This document shows positions 8,430 to 17,390 of a stretch of 64,000 nt of DNA, in pieces. The number at the start of each line of letters is the position of its first letter. The first letter of the stretch is position 1. The notes beneath the pieces were generated by a model. That model worked only from the letters and a program-made list of their open reading frames with translations, had not been told where the DNA came from and made no database searches. Position numbers and translations under genes: made by a program. Source of the DNA: Pseudomonas sp. BN417 (lineage in GTDB: Bacteria; Pseudomonadota; Gammaproteobacteria; Pseudomonadales; Pseudomonadaceae); the NCBI RefSeq assembly GCF_029871205.1, contig NZ_SSOJ01000091.1:62001-126000 (forward strand), written 5' to 3'.

Positions 8430-9131
8430 ATGACACTTGATGAGATTAAGGCCTGCCTCCATGCGAGTGGTTTACATATCGCAGCTGAGTCTGGGCTAAC
8501 AAATGGTACGGGCACGCAGCTTCGGTTGCAAAATGGTGCCATCGTCAACAGCTACCATACCGGCAATTTCAATGTTCAAGGTAAGAACCAAAACGCCGTC
8601 AAAGAGTGTCTTGGAGTTCAGCCAACTCTGCCCGTCGCGGCAGTGCCCCAGGGGGTGGCGGCAGCCAAGCCAGTTCTGAGTAAGGTGTTTGTCGTGTATG
8701 GACACGATGCGGCTGCGCGCAACGAGCTTGAGGCGATGCTTCGTCGTTGGAAGCTAGAGCCTTTGATTCTGGATCAACTGCCGTCAGAAGGACAGACCAT
8801 AATCGAGAAGCTCGAAAAGTACACCGCTGAAGTGAGATTCGCTGTGGTGCTTGCGACTCCCGATGACGAGGGCTATCGGGCCAGGCATGAAGATGAGAAG
8901 GCATTTAGGGCGCGGCAGAACGTAGTTATGGAGCTCGGCATGATGCTGGCGCTGCTTGGCCGTAAGAATGTTGCCATCCTGATGAAGCAGCAAGACAACA
9001 TGGAGCGCCCGTCAGATATTCAGGGGCTACTATACATCCCTTTCAAGGACAATCTTCAGAAGGATGCAGGCCTGCTGCTAGCCAAGGAAATGAAGACGCA
9101 GGGCTATCCGATTGCCTTGGAGAATGTCTGA
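8430..9131 (+). CDS. TIR-like (CAP12/Pycsar-effector type) nucleotide-binding protein
   Basis: The 233-residue protein has a C-terminal TIR-like domain (about residues 90-233). Its motifs are KVFVVYGHD, LILDQLPSEGQTIIEKLE, FAVVLATPDDEGY, NVVMELGMML and PSDIQGLLYI. This is the family annotated as predicted nucleotide-binding TIR (CAP12/Pycsar effector TIR), whose studied members degrade NAD+ when a nucleotide signal binds. The catalytic Glu would be in VMELGM. The N-terminal 60 residues (QLRLQNGAIVNSYHTGNFNV) resemble a TBP-like or RNase-HIII-N-type beta domain that might sense a nucleic acid. There is no cyclase gene nearby. It probably acts with the Mrr-like protein upstream. Confidence 0.75.
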   Translation: MTLDEIKACLHASGLHIAAESGLTNGTGTQLRLQNGAIVNSYHTGNFNVQGKNQNAVKECLGVQPTLPVAAVPQGVAAAKPVLSKVFVVYGHDAAARNELEAMLRRWKLEPLILDQLPSEGQTIIEKLEKYTAEVRFAVVLATPDDEGYRARHEDEKAFRARQNVVMELGMMLALLGRKNVAILMKQQDNMERPSDIQGLLYIPFKDNLQKDAGLLLAKEMKTQGYPIALENV

Positions 9132-9365
9132 GCGCGCGTCCCGGCACTGTGTACGTACTCAGTGCATGGCGGCTGTCCGACATGAAGTTGGATTGGTAAG
9201 TGTGACATACAAGGCCAAACAACAACGCTTAAGCGAGTAAATGGCTTATCGCGGATAGTATCGCCTGACCCCAGGTACGGGGAGGCCGTACTTGAAATTT
9301 TAATGCTTCTGTAGAAGGCTTCAGGTGCTGCGTCAGAGCTCCCTGGATATTTGAGGAATAGCACT

Positions 9366-10403
9366 ATGTTGAAAAGCGCCAGCATCCAGAGCTTTGGCCC
9401 GCTTCCCAATGCGGAATTTCGTTTCGCGCCAGGCCTGAATGTGGTAGTGGGCGAGAATGGCTGTGGCAAGAGCCAACTACTCAAACTGCTCTACTCACTG
9501 CTGAAAGTGCAGGCTGATTCTAGGGAGCTGAGCAAAACGGCATTGCAGAAAAGTTGTGCCGATAAACTAGTGGGTGTCTTTCGTCCTGAGTCACTCGGAC
9601 GCTTGGTGCAGCGGCTGCAGGGGCAGAGCAAATGCGAGATTGCATTGCGTATGGAGACCTCTGCTCACAACCTTTCCATTAGTTTTGCAACGCGCGCGAC
9701 CACAGCGGTCCAAGTAGAAAAGTCACCTAAGATTGGCTTGGATAAATCTCCGGTATATCTGCCGACCCGCGAGTTGGTGACTCTATGTCCTTGGTTTGTC
9801 CCTCTCTACGATAATTATCACTTGGAATTTGAAGAAAGCTGGCGCGATACAGTTTCTTTGTTGGGAAACCCTACAATTAAGGGCAAACGAGAAGCGACTG
9901 TAGCTAGGCTCGTCAAGCCACTAGAAGAGGCCATGGGCGGCAAAGTTGTAGTCGACTCGGCGACTGGTCGCTTTTACTTACAGGTGCCGGGCGAGGGCAA
10001 GATGGAGATGCCGCTCGTGGCCGAAGGCCTGCGCAAGATGGCTATGCTAGCCCGCCTCATCAGCACTGGAACGTTGTTGGAGCAAGGTTATTTGTTCTGG
10101 GATGAGCCGGAGACCAATCTTAATCCCAAGCTGATAAAAATAATTGCTCTCAGCATTATGAGTCTATGTTCGCAAGGTATTCAGGTGTTCGTCGCTAGTC
10201 ATTCGCTTTTCCTGCTGCGAGAGTTAGAGATTTTGGCGGAAAAACCCGAGTTCAAAGCGGTTAAGCAGCGCTACTTCTCATTGAAGGCAACGGCGCAAGG
10301 GATCGAGCTTGAGCAAGGTGATAGTCCAGATGAAATTCAAACTCTAGTTCTGCTAGATGAAGAGCTGAAGCAGTCCGACCGCTTTATTGGGTTGGAGGGC
10401 TAA
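9366..10403 (+). CDS. AAA-type (AAA_21-like) ATPase
   Basis: The 345-residue protein has a P-loop GENGCGKS near residues 28-35, a signature-like region around MEMPLVAEGLRKMAML, a Walker B LFWDEPETNLNP, and a switch FVASHSLFLLREL. These are the hallmarks of ABC-fold ATPases of the RecF/SMC-like AAA_21 group found in OLD-type and other defence systems. I chose the ATG at 9366 because TGAGGAAT lies just upstream. The stop at 10403 is followed after one base by the next ATG, so the two genes are almost certainly co-translated. The partner looks like a nuclease, and together they resemble a two-gene anti-phage module. Confidence 0.8.
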   Translation: MLKSASIQSFGPLPNAEFRFAPGLNVVVGENGCGKSQLLKLLYSLLKVQADSRELSKTALQKSCADKLVGVFRPESLGRLVQRLQGQSKCEIALRMETSAHNLSISFATRATTAVQVEKSPKIGLDKSPVYLPTRELVTLCPWFVPLYDNYHLEFEESWRDTVSLLGNPTIKGKREATVARLVKPLEEAMGGKVVVDSATGRFYLQVPGEGKMEMPLVAEGLRKMAMLARLISTGTLLEQGYLFWDEPETNLNPKLIKIIALSIMSLCSQGIQVFVASHSLFLLRELEILAEKPEFKAVKQRYFSLKATAQGIELEQGDSPDEIQTLVLLDEELKQSDRFIGLEG

Positions 10404-10404
10404 A

Positions 10405-10926
10405 ATGCCTGTGATTGAACAAGTGATTCAGGAAGGTCGATTGACTTTCCAGTTCCCAAATGGGGCTTTAGCCAGCAAATACGATGAGTGGGCGCATTAT
10501 CGTAGGCAATTCAACAAAGCTTTCGGGGGTACCAAGGCAGTCGATATCCTTTACTCAGAGGGTAGGATGGCTTGGTTGATTGAGGTTAAGGATTACCGAG
10601 AGCATCGCCGTACAAAGACTATTGACTTGGCAGATGAGGTTGCGATCAAGGTGAGAGATACCTTGTCAGGTTTGGTTTCCGCCAAGATTAATGCTAATGA
10701 TCCTGACGAGCTAAAAGTTGCTAAAGAAATTCTCAAAAGTACTCGGCTGCGTGTCGTTCTACACTTGGAGCAGCCCCAAAAACACTCTAAGTTACGGCCT
10801 CGTGCTATTGATCCGGCCGCGGTTTCGCAAAAACTTAGAGGCTTATTAAAGGCTATAGACCCACACCCTTCTGTGGTAGACCAAGACACCCTAAATGCTG
10901 AAATGACGTGGACCGTACAAGGGTAG
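10405..10926 (+). CDS. PD-(D/E)XK-like putative nuclease, partner of the AAA ATPase
   Basis: The 173-residue protein contains AVDILYSEGRMAWLIEVKDY near residues 41-60. The order D, then E-V-K at the end of a hydrophobic strand, is the PD-(D/E)XK nuclease pattern. The remainder is mixed alpha/beta with a Lys-rich segment. The ATG at 10405 begins immediately after the stop of the ATPase. I infer that the ATPase controls or loads this nuclease, as in other ATPase-nuclease defence pairs. I do not recognise a named system, so the call rests on the catalytic-like motif and the coupling. Confidence 0.6.
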   Translation: MPVIEQVIQEGRLTFQFPNGALASKYDEWAHYRRQFNKAFGGTKAVDILYSEGRMAWLIEVKDYREHRRTKTIDLADEVAIKVRDTLSGLVSAKINANDPDELKVAKEILKSTRLRVVLHLEQPQKHSKLRPRAIDPAAVSQKLRGLLKAIDPHPSVVDQDTLNAEMTWTVQG

Positions 10927-11316
10927 ACTGGCCAACTTGTCGTGGCGGGGCCGACCCTTCAGCTCTCCTTCAATCGGCTGAACATTCGCACGATGATGCT
11001 CCGCAGTTGGTGCTTAAACAAGCTGGAGGCAGTAGGTGCGCTCAGATAACTCTCTCAGAAGCTTGTTCGGCAATTCTCTCGGCAGACGTGGCAATGTTGC
11101 TCCCCATTGCCCTGTCTGGATGGGAGAGTTCGTCTAGGCATATGTTGGTTTTATTTATATAGCCAATAGACAGTATTCAACTATCAATCAATAACCATTC
11201 AGTAGGGACTTAACTAGTGCCTACACAGCCCAGGCTACCCAAGCCTGGGGATAGGTCATCGGTTAAAAAGTACACAACCCGTATCTGGTATGTCGTAAAC
11301 AACCAGGTACACCACC
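10927..11316. other. intergenic region with an 8-bp hairpin
   Basis: I see no gene I can support. CCCAGGCT at 11229-11236 and AGCCTGGG at 11242-11249 form a perfect inverted repeat with a 5-nt loop, 68 bp before the Gp2-type gene. There is no T-run after it, so it could be a protein-binding site, a replication feature or a boundary. A junction between the defence genes and the satellite-like element should lie in this interval, but I found no flanking repeat. Confidence 0.4.
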
Positions 11317-12264
11317 ATGACCAAGCGCAACACCTACGAGCACCTGTCCCAGTCCGATCGCGCCATCCAGATCGAACGACTTGTCCAATCCATCGAACGT
11401 CACGACACACCCGCATTCAGATTCAGGCAAACACGCTCGGGATTTGAGCGGATCGAGGAGACCAGGCTTTCTCGGTACTTCGACCACATCCTGCAGATGG
11501 TCGACCTATTCGATGACCGCTACGAATACCGCTACAGCGAACACCTGCAAGCCTTCTATGAAGCTTGTCAGGACATCGGGTTGGAGCGGAACACTGCCGG
11601 TCCTGTCTGTCTGAATGAAGAGAGCACGGCCTACCTTGATCACCATCGCAGCATGAACGTCCTGGTGGCTCGGATTCGGCAGTTGACCCGTGCACCATGG
11701 TATCGCCGCAAGAAGAATGATCGCCGTTATCAGGCTCGGCAGCAGGAGGGGAGGGTCACTGATTACGCTGACGCTGTGCTTGATCGTTACTCGCGTACCG
11801 TCGTGGTCAGGGTCAATCTTTACTACTACTCGGATGCTCAGGTCAGGCTGCGTGTCGAGCACGTATTCGACGATCTGGACAGGCTAATTGATGAGCGTGA
11901 GCGTAACCCGATCTTCGACCACGAGACCGGGTACATCTGCAGCGTCGAGCAGGGCGACGACAGGGGCTACCACATCCATGCCGCCTTCTTCTTCAATGGT
12001 GCTGAAGTGCGGGGTGACGTCTATAAGGCCATTCAAATTGGCGAATTGTGGGAGCGTATCACTCGGGGGCAGGGCCACTTCAACAGCTGCAATCACGACA
12101 AGGAAAAGTACAAGGATAGGCGGGGTATCGGTGTCATCCTGCGGAACGACCGAAAGATCCGCCCCTATGTTCACGAGGCGATGCGCTACCTGGTCAAGGA
12201 TGCTCAACAGCTTCGGTTGAAGCCCGAGGGGGCTCGAGGCGTACGAATGGGGATGCTCCCGTAA
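11317..12264 (+). CDS. inovirus Gp2 / YagK-YfjJ family replication protein
   Basis: The 315-residue protein contains the motifs LYYYSDAQVRLRVEHVFDDL and GYICSVEQGDDRGYHIHAAF, then IGELWERITRGQGHFNSCN and a closing LVKDAQQLRLK. I recognise these as the inovirus Gp2 / YagK-YfjJ C-terminal family. The pattern of a hydrophobic strand ending in HIHAAFFF recalls HUH-type rolling-circle replication initiators. Genes of this family sit in filamentous prophages and in small integrative elements together with alpA and yfjI genes, as here. It probably starts replication of the satellite-like element ending at the integrase. Confidence 0.75.
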   Translation: MTKRNTYEHLSQSDRAIQIERLVQSIERHDTPAFRFRQTRSGFERIEETRLSRYFDHILQMVDLFDDRYEYRYSEHLQAFYEACQDIGLERNTAGPVCLNEESTAYLDHHRSMNVLVARIRQLTRAPWYRRKKNDRRYQARQQEGRVTDYADAVLDRYSRTVVVRVNLYYYSDAQVRLRVEHVFDDLDRLIDERERNPIFDHETGYICSVEQGDDRGYHIHAAFFFNGAEVRGDVYKAIQIGELWERITRGQGHFNSCNHDKEKYKDRRGIGVILRNDRKIRPYVHEAMRYLVKDAQQLRLKPEGARGVRMGMLP

Positions 12265-12513
12265 GGGGCTGTAAGCGTCAGAAGGCAGTTTTACATAGTT
12301 GGTGACTGCTACTTCTGCTACTCGTAGCAGAAGTAGCAGCGATCAGCCGGTACCTACCGTGAGCAGATGTGGCTGTTAATTCTTTTGGTTCATGTTTTTA
12401 GTTGAAAGTCAATGGGTGTGCTTGGGGGCCTAAGCGTCACCCAAGCACAGCTCCTGCCAAGGGGGAGTCGGTTGCATAGCATTGAAACCGTCAATTGCGA
12501 TGGATGCCATGCT

Positions 12514-12813
12514 ATGAAAAAGATTGGTGCTGAGTGTACTGAAGGTTCTGTATCCACCTGCGCGGATGGCGAAAGGGTCATGCGCTTAAGGTCGCTGCTT
12601 AAGTGCTTAGGAGTGGGGCGGTCCACGGTATATGACCGAATTAACCCGAATTCACCGCGCTATGACGCTTCTTTCCCCAAGCCCATACGGTTGTCTGGTG
12701 CTGGCGGGAAAGGAGGCGCTGTCGGTTGGTTAGAGTCGGCTGTGTATCAATGGCTCGCAGCAAGGGTGAATGAAAAGGCTTCGCTCATTGATCGACAGAG
12801 GGCCGATCAATGA
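12514..12813 (+). CDS. AlpA-like DNA-binding regulator
   Basis: I place the start at the ATG at 12514, giving 99 residues; a longer frame begins at 12412 without support. The core VMRLRSLLKCLGVGRSTVYD followed by DASFPKPIRL and AVGWLESAVYQWL is the standard AlpA (MerR-like winged helix) pattern. AlpA proteins activate the integrase or excision genes of cryptic prophages and satellites. Its stop overlaps the start of the DUF3987 gene by four bases (ATGA). In this element it is likely to control excision or replication. Confidence 0.8.
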   Translation: MKKIGAECTEGSVSTCADGERVMRLRSLLKCLGVGRSTVYDRINPNSPRYDASFPKPIRLSGAGGKGGAVGWLESAVYQWLAARVNEKASLIDRQRADQ

Positions 12814-14240
12814 GCGAAAAATATCATTTTGGTCATCTGCCAAGGACAAATGCTTCGTATCCTCAGCGGATTCCAGGAGAGCTCTTGCGGCGAGCTGTCG
12901 ATGAGGTGGAGAACAATATTCAGGCGCCAAAATCCCTGATTCTTTTTGGGGCCCTGACTGCTATTAGTGTGGCGACTCAGGGTGTTTTTGATGTGCAAAA
13001 GCCAAATGGACAGGTCGTTCCAGTTTCTCTGATGTTGTTGTCAATCGCCGACTCAGGTGAGCGCAAGTCTACAGTAGAGAACGTATTCTTAAATGCTATT
13101 CGAGAGTTTCAGTCGGCGCGAGATGCAGAATACCAGGAGGCCTGTGCGAAGTGGGTTGTCGATATGAAGTTGTGGTCGGCTACTGAGCGGAAATTGCTCA
13201 AGAGTATAGGGAGGGTCTCGCTAAGTGATTCAGAGCTGGATGGACTTCGTGCCTCTTTGCTAGATCATGAAAAATATAAGCCGGTAAAGCCGCGGCAAAT
13301 GAAACTGATTTATGGAGATGCCACGCCTGAGTCACTTTTTTATGGTCTTTATAAGGACTTTCCGTCGGCCGGGCTGATTTCGGGGGAAGGGGGGAGTATT
13401 CTGAATGGCCCTGCCATGCGGGACATCTATAAGATGAACTCAATATGGGGTGGTGAGGCTATCGATGTTTCTCGAAAGTCTGTCGAGAGTTTTTCGCTTG
13501 AGGGGGCAAGACTAACAACCGCGATAATGGTTCAGGATGCTGTTTTTAGAAAATACCTTGATCGATCTGGGTGTGTTTCGAGAGGGTCGGGGTTGTGGGC
13601 TAGGTTTTTGGTTTGTCGGCCAAATACAACGCAGGGTAAGCGGTTCATTAAAAATGGGACCCTTTCATGGGTTCACCGAGAGAGCTTTAATGAGCGGTTA
13701 AGGCAGTTGCTGCTTCTAAATCTAGATGCGCTCCCCGAGCGTGGGTATGAGCGAAGTGTTATTGAATTCTCGCCAGAAGCTTGTGAACGGTGGCTCGGGG
13801 TATTTAATGCCATTGAGGAGGAAATTGCCGAGGGCGGACGCTTCTGTGAGATGCGGGATCACGCCTCTAAGTTGGCTGAAAATATCGCCAGGGTGGCTGC
13901 TCTGATTCATATTTTTGAAGGGGAGGGTGAGAAAATTTCGGTGAAAGCCTTGAATTTTGCCATTGATTTATGCCATTGGTGTTCAGATGAGTTTTATTTA
14001 ATCTTTGTGCCTCCAAATCCGTTGCCAGAAGAGGTGCAGGACGCAATTGAGTTGGATAATTGGTTGGGGCGATTGCGTCGCGAGGGAGCAGAGTGGGTTC
14101 CGAAAAATTATATTAGAAAGTATGGGCCTAATAAGCTGCGCCAGAAAATTAGATTGGATCGTGCGCTGGAAGAGCTGTTTCTGGAGCGTAGGATCAGGTT
14201 TTTTGAAGTGAATAAAGAGACGCGTATTGAATTCCTATAG
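12810..14240 (+). CDS. DUF3987 / YfjI-like primase-helicase-type protein
   Basis: The 476-residue protein begins with a region typical of YfjI: YPQRIPGELLRRAVDEVE, then LILFGALTAISVATQGVFDV and SLMLLSIADSGERKST. The last segment sits where a Walker A would be and looks atypical (DSGERKST). These are features of DUF3987 proteins, related to plasmid primase/helicase folds and common in satellites. It is coupled to the AlpA-like gene upstream. The codon usage is clearly more AT-rich than in the surrounding genes, which suggests transfer from another host. Confidence 0.75.
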   Translation: MSEKYHFGHLPRTNASYPQRIPGELLRRAVDEVENNIQAPKSLILFGALTAISVATQGVFDVQKPNGQVVPVSLMLLSIADSGERKSTVENVFLNAIREFQSARDAEYQEACAKWVVDMKLWSATERKLLKSIGRVSLSDSELDGLRASLLDHEKYKPVKPRQMKLIYGDATPESLFYGLYKDFPSAGLISGEGGSILNGPAMRDIYKMNSIWGGEAIDVSRKSVESFSLEGARLTTAIMVQDAVFRKYLDRSGCVSRGSGLWARFLVCRPNTTQGKRFIKNGTLSWVHRESFNERLRQLLLLNLDALPERGYERSVIEFSPEACERWLGVFNAIEEEIAEGGRFCEMRDHASKLAENIARVAALIHIFEGEGEKISVKALNFAIDLCHWCSDEFYLIFVPPNPLPEEVQDAIELDNWLGRLRREGAEWVPKNYIRKYGPNKLRQKIRLDRALEELFLERRIRFFEVNKETRIEFL

Positions 14241-14918
14241 GGTCTTTTTGTGCTTGTGAAATGTCTCCTGCGGGATTCCTGATCTTTCGATTTCGTTGAT
14301 AATGAACGCTGCGGCATCCTCTATTACCTTCCCAAATTCATTGGAGAAAATGAATTCTTCCAAAATAGGTGCGAGGATGCGTGCGGCGCTTGGAATGTCT
14401 TTCCATTCGCCGGGTGGAGGGGTTTCTAAAAGCATTGCCAAACGCGTACGAGCTTTTGTTCGGATTCCAGATTTTCCTTGTCCACCGGCTTTCCCTCTCG
14501 TCTTGTTCCTTTTCTTTTCTTCAATGGATTTTATGTGAATGTCTAGGGCGCCAATGTGATACGCAGCGTAAGTGGCGAAGTTTGCTGCTTTTTGCTCATC
14601 GCCGGAGTTAATTTTTACTAAGGCGTTGTGATAGTAGATTGAAGCGTATGCAAAGTGTATTTTTGTAATTTTTGAATCTCGGGTCTCTGATAGTTTTTGC
14701 TCGGTTGTTGGATTTTTCCAGCAGGGCGAAATGTCAGTCCACTTTATTGACTTTTTGCTGCTAAGCTTCTTGAGTTCTTGATTTAGTTTGTAGTTTAGTT
14801 CTTTGCTCCAGAGTTTATTTGCTTTTTCGCTAAGGTAATCTCTTATTTCGGTTACTAGCTCGCGGGTGCTGCGGGCTGCAATCTCAATAGGGAGGAGGTA
14901 GGGTATTTTTTTTGTCAT
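14235..14918 (-). CDS. hypothetical cargo protein of the satellite element
   Basis: The 227-residue protein is rich in Lys, Glu and Ala and is probably mostly helical, with a basic linker KKRNKTRGKAGGQGKSG in the middle. Its start ATG at 14918 has only a weak upstream site. It converges on the DUF3987 gene with a 6-bp overlap of ends. AT-rich codon use matches the DUF3987 gene, so the two share an origin. I do not recognise a family. Lone genes in this place in P4-like elements often encode anti-phage functions, but nothing in the sequence proves that. Confidence 0.55.
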   Translation of the reverse strand: MTKKIPYLLPIEIAARSTRELVTEIRDYLSEKANKLWSKELNYKLNQELKKLSSKKSIKWTDISPCWKNPTTEQKLSETRDSKITKIHFAYASIYYHNALVKINSGDEQKAANFATYAAYHIGALDIHIKSIEEKKRNKTRGKAGGQGKSGIRTKARTRLAMLLETPPPGEWKDIPSAARILAPILEEFIFSNEFGKVIEDAAAFIINEIERSGIPQETFHKHKKTL

Positions 14919-15061
14919 AATTAGGGTTCTATGGGCTTCTGCTAATACAAGCGAAGGAAATTGGCCTGTTATGTCGTCAGCGGGTGTCGTTTATCTAAAA
15001 GGCGCGAACGTAAGTATGTGCCTCCATTGTGTTAATTGGGTGAGGTGATTAATTAAGGGGG

Positions 15062-16450
15062 CTAAAACCATGCAGGTTGCTGTATTGTTGTTAAGTTACT
15101 TGCGGTGCTGCTAGTTGTGAGTGATTGTAGGTAGTCCCCGAGATTATGCCATGCCCCCGCCATTTCCTTCACGTAGCTATGGCGCTGGTAGGTGCGTTTT
15201 ACTTTATTCTCTTCTGTGTGATTTAGGCAGCGTTCTGCTACTTCGGGGAGCACTCCTAACGCCGTCATGACTGTTGCACCCGTGCGCCTCAGGTCGTGTG
15301 GAGTCCATTTTCCGCCAGCAAGGAGGAGGGCCTGTGCTTTGGCGCTACGGTTACTCATTACGTTTTGGCCAGGCAGGCGCTGCCTATCGCCGAGTTGCTT
15401 GGTCACGGTCTTCGAGCTGACAGGTCCATTCGCGTCGGTGTTGGGATAGCACCAAGCGGAGTGGCCATTCAGAGCCCTGACTTTTTCGAACTGGCGGATG
15501 GCAAACGAAGAAAGCGTCACACTGTGGGACTTTCCATTTTTGCTGTTCTCTGCCGGTATGAGCCAGATACCTTTGGTGAGATCAACGTGCTCCCAGCGAG
15601 CGTTGAGCAGTTCGCCTATACGGCAACAGGTAGAGAGGGCAATCCAAATCGCTGCTTCAGTGGACGGTAGCAGACCGGCATGCGGAGAGAGTTCCGCCAG
15701 GGAGCGGATCTCGTCATCGCTCAACACCCGGTCGCGCTCGACATCCTTCCCTCCGATCTTGGCTTTGCGGATACTGGCGGTTGGATCGTGCTCTATCAGG
15801 TCGCGATCCACTGCAAAGCGGAACATCTGCCGCATCAGGCTGAAGATAAGCTTGGCCATACGGTTGACGCCGCGGGCGAGGAGGGCATCGGTTACTTCAG
15901 TGATGTGGCCTTTCTTCACGTCGGCCACGGCCATCTTGCCCAAGAATGGTAGTACGTCCTTTTCAAACATTCGGCGCACCTCAGCGCCTCCATCCTTGCG
16001 GTTGATCAGGTCGACCTTGGCCCAGTGTTCGAACAGCTCGGAGACACTTTTCCTCGCGGCCTGCCGGGCTTGTTCTGCTTCTGCGGCGGCTTTTTCTGCG
16101 GCGAGGCGCGCTAGATCGGCATCCCGGGCGGCGATGCGTGCCGCCTCCTCAGCTTCAAAATGCTCCCGAATATCCCGAATCCCAGCCTTGTGCAGGCCCG
16201 CGAACTCCTTGGCCCGCTGTCCTGCCTCGGCGAGCGTCATGGTGCCTTCCAGGCCGTCGCGGCTGTATGTTCCGATGGGATAGGTGATACGTTCGCTGCT
16301 GCTGTTCGTATAGCGGAAATAGAAGAGACGTTCTCCGCTGGGGGTGATGCGGGCGACCAGGCTGCCATGCCCCCAGATGGCGACCTCGCTCAGCCATTTA
16401 TCACTACTTCCCGGTTTGGCCGTCATTTGACGGTCGGTGATCTTGGCCAT
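15062..16450 (-). CDS. tyrosine-type site-specific integrase (intact)
   Basis: The 462-residue enzyme has an N-terminal arm-binding/DUF4102-type domain (LVARITPSGERLFYFRY), an Ala-rich coiled linker, and a C-terminal catalytic domain. The catalytic set is visible: Arg in STCCRIGELLNARW, H-x-x-R in WTPHDLRRTGATVM, His in CLNHTEEN and the nucleophile Tyr in VKRTYQRHSY. I start at 16450 (MAKITDRQ). The open frame runs on to 16762 only because it reads through the tRNA-like att region. It lies 0.2 kb left of the first att copy and probably integrates its element there. Confidence 0.9.
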   Translation of the reverse strand: MAKITDRQMTAKPGSSDKWLSEVAIWGHGSLVARITPSGERLFYFRYTNSSSERITYPIGTYSRDGLEGTMTLAEAGQRAKEFAGLHKAGIRDIREHFEAEEAARIAARDADLARLAAEKAAAEAEQARQAARKSVSELFEHWAKVDLINRKDGGAEVRRMFEKDVLPFLGKMAVADVKKGHITEVTDALLARGVNRMAKLIFSLMRQMFRFAVDRDLIEHDPTASIRKAKIGGKDVERDRVLSDDEIRSLAELSPHAGLLPSTEAAIWIALSTCCRIGELLNARWEHVDLTKGIWLIPAENSKNGKSHSVTLSSFAIRQFEKVRALNGHSAWCYPNTDANGPVSSKTVTKQLGDRQRLPGQNVMSNRSAKAQALLLAGGKWTPHDLRRTGATVMTALGVLPEVAERCLNHTEENKVKRTYQRHSYVKEMAGAWHNLGDYLQSLTTSSTASNLTTIQQPAWF

Positions 16451-16646
16451 GTGGTCAGCTTTTCCGTTGCCAATTGGTTGCCAATTAAGATTCTCTGGTT
16501 GCCAATTCGTTGCCAATTGAGATTGGCTTTGTTCGAATCGCATTAGCCTATTTTGGACAGGGAAACGGCTTAAGGCCAGTAAAATCAAGGGGCTCATGCT
16601 TTCCGCTTGGAATCGTTTGGACGCAGTTGGATCGGTTCTTACCTGT

Positions 16647-16691
16647 ATGGGGTGCAAGGGGTCGAGTGTTCGAATCACTCCGTCCCGACCA
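16647..16691 (+). repeat. att copy 1: 3' end of a tRNA-Pro(GGG)-like gene
   Basis: These 45 bases match the anticodon loop to CCA end of a tRNA-Pro: ATGGGGT loop, GCAAG stem half, a T-arm with TTCGAATC, and a terminal CCGACCA. No 5' half of a tRNA precedes it, so this is an attachment-site remnant and not a working tRNA. Nearly identical copies lie at 29425 and 45869. Confidence 0.8.
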
Positions 16692-16700
16692 TATTCAGAG

Positions 16701-16732
16701 AAAGGCCGGTTCAGAAATGAACCGGCCTTTTT
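16701..16732 (+). terminator. rho-independent terminator carried with att copy 1
   Basis: GGCCGGTTCA (16704-16713) and TGAACCGGCC (16718-16727) form a perfect 10-bp stem with a GAAA loop, followed by five Ts. It has the position of a tRNA terminator and is duplicated after att copy 2 at 29482-29510. It is thus part of the repeated left end of the elements. Confidence 0.85.
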
Positions 16733-16758
16733 CGTTTCAGGGACTTTTGCGGGACTCT

Positions 16759-17390
16759 TCATCCTGTCTTCCTCCTCAGTATTGTGAGCACCGGCCTGCG
16801 GGAGTCGGTAACCGATATCTTGTTGGCTTCATCGATCAGTTTTCCCAGCTCTGCCGCCGAGTAATGACTGGTGATGCTGCCGTTCTTTTGCCCCAGAAGA
16901 GCTCTCCGGTCTTCTTCCGTAACCCCAGCCACCCGAAGCCTACGGCCGAACTTGTGCTTCAAGTCGTGGATACGGATCGAAGCGAATCCGGCTGGAGCAG
17001 GGCGCAAAAACTGTTCCTGGAATTTCTTTGCCGCCCTCACCCTGGCTTTCTTCCAGGCCGAGCCAGGGACGCTTCTGCTTGTCACGCCATTTCCTGGCGC
17101 AGAGATTGAGGATGCGTATGACACGCTCCAGGGCGATGTTCACAGTTCGGTAAGAAACCCCGTGCTTCACCTTACCGTCGCTGGTCTTGCTGGTTTCAGA
17201 CGATCCTTGATGTACGGGGCCAGCGTTTCATCATCGACGTGAGTGACAGGGGTGTCCCCGATATATGTGTCCAACTGCTCCAGATAGATGGCAGTGAGAC
17301 CTATCGAGGGTTGGTCCTTGTACTCAATCAGATAACGAGTGGCTGCTTCCCGCCAGGTTCGGATCCTGCGTACGCCTTAGATCTTCTGCT
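16759..17390 (-). pseudogene. decayed tyrosine integrase of island 2
   Basis: Pieces of a tyrosine recombinase are spread over different frames of the minus strand. The N-terminal part reads WREAATRYLIEYKDQPS, then YLEQLDTYIGDTPVTHV. The C-terminal part reads IRIHDLKHKFGRRLRVAGV (H-x-x-R-like box), then ALLGQKNGSITSHYSAAEL with the Tyr. Between these, the segment GVSYRTVNIALERVIRILNL is joined to the catalytic end by a deletion of the middle. Frameshifts near 17215 and 17030 break the frame. The 3' end lies against att copy 1, so it was the integrase of the next element. Confidence 0.75.

Noticed and set aside
16621..16691. Complete tRNA-Pro gene
   Set aside because: No acceptor 5' half, D-arm or full anticodon stem precedes the 45-nt 3' end, so it cannot be a working tRNA.
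16451..16762. N-terminal extension of the intact integrase frame
   Set aside because: The extension reads through the tRNA-like att copy and terminator hairpin, so its residues are translated non-coding sequence; the start at 16450 fits the family.
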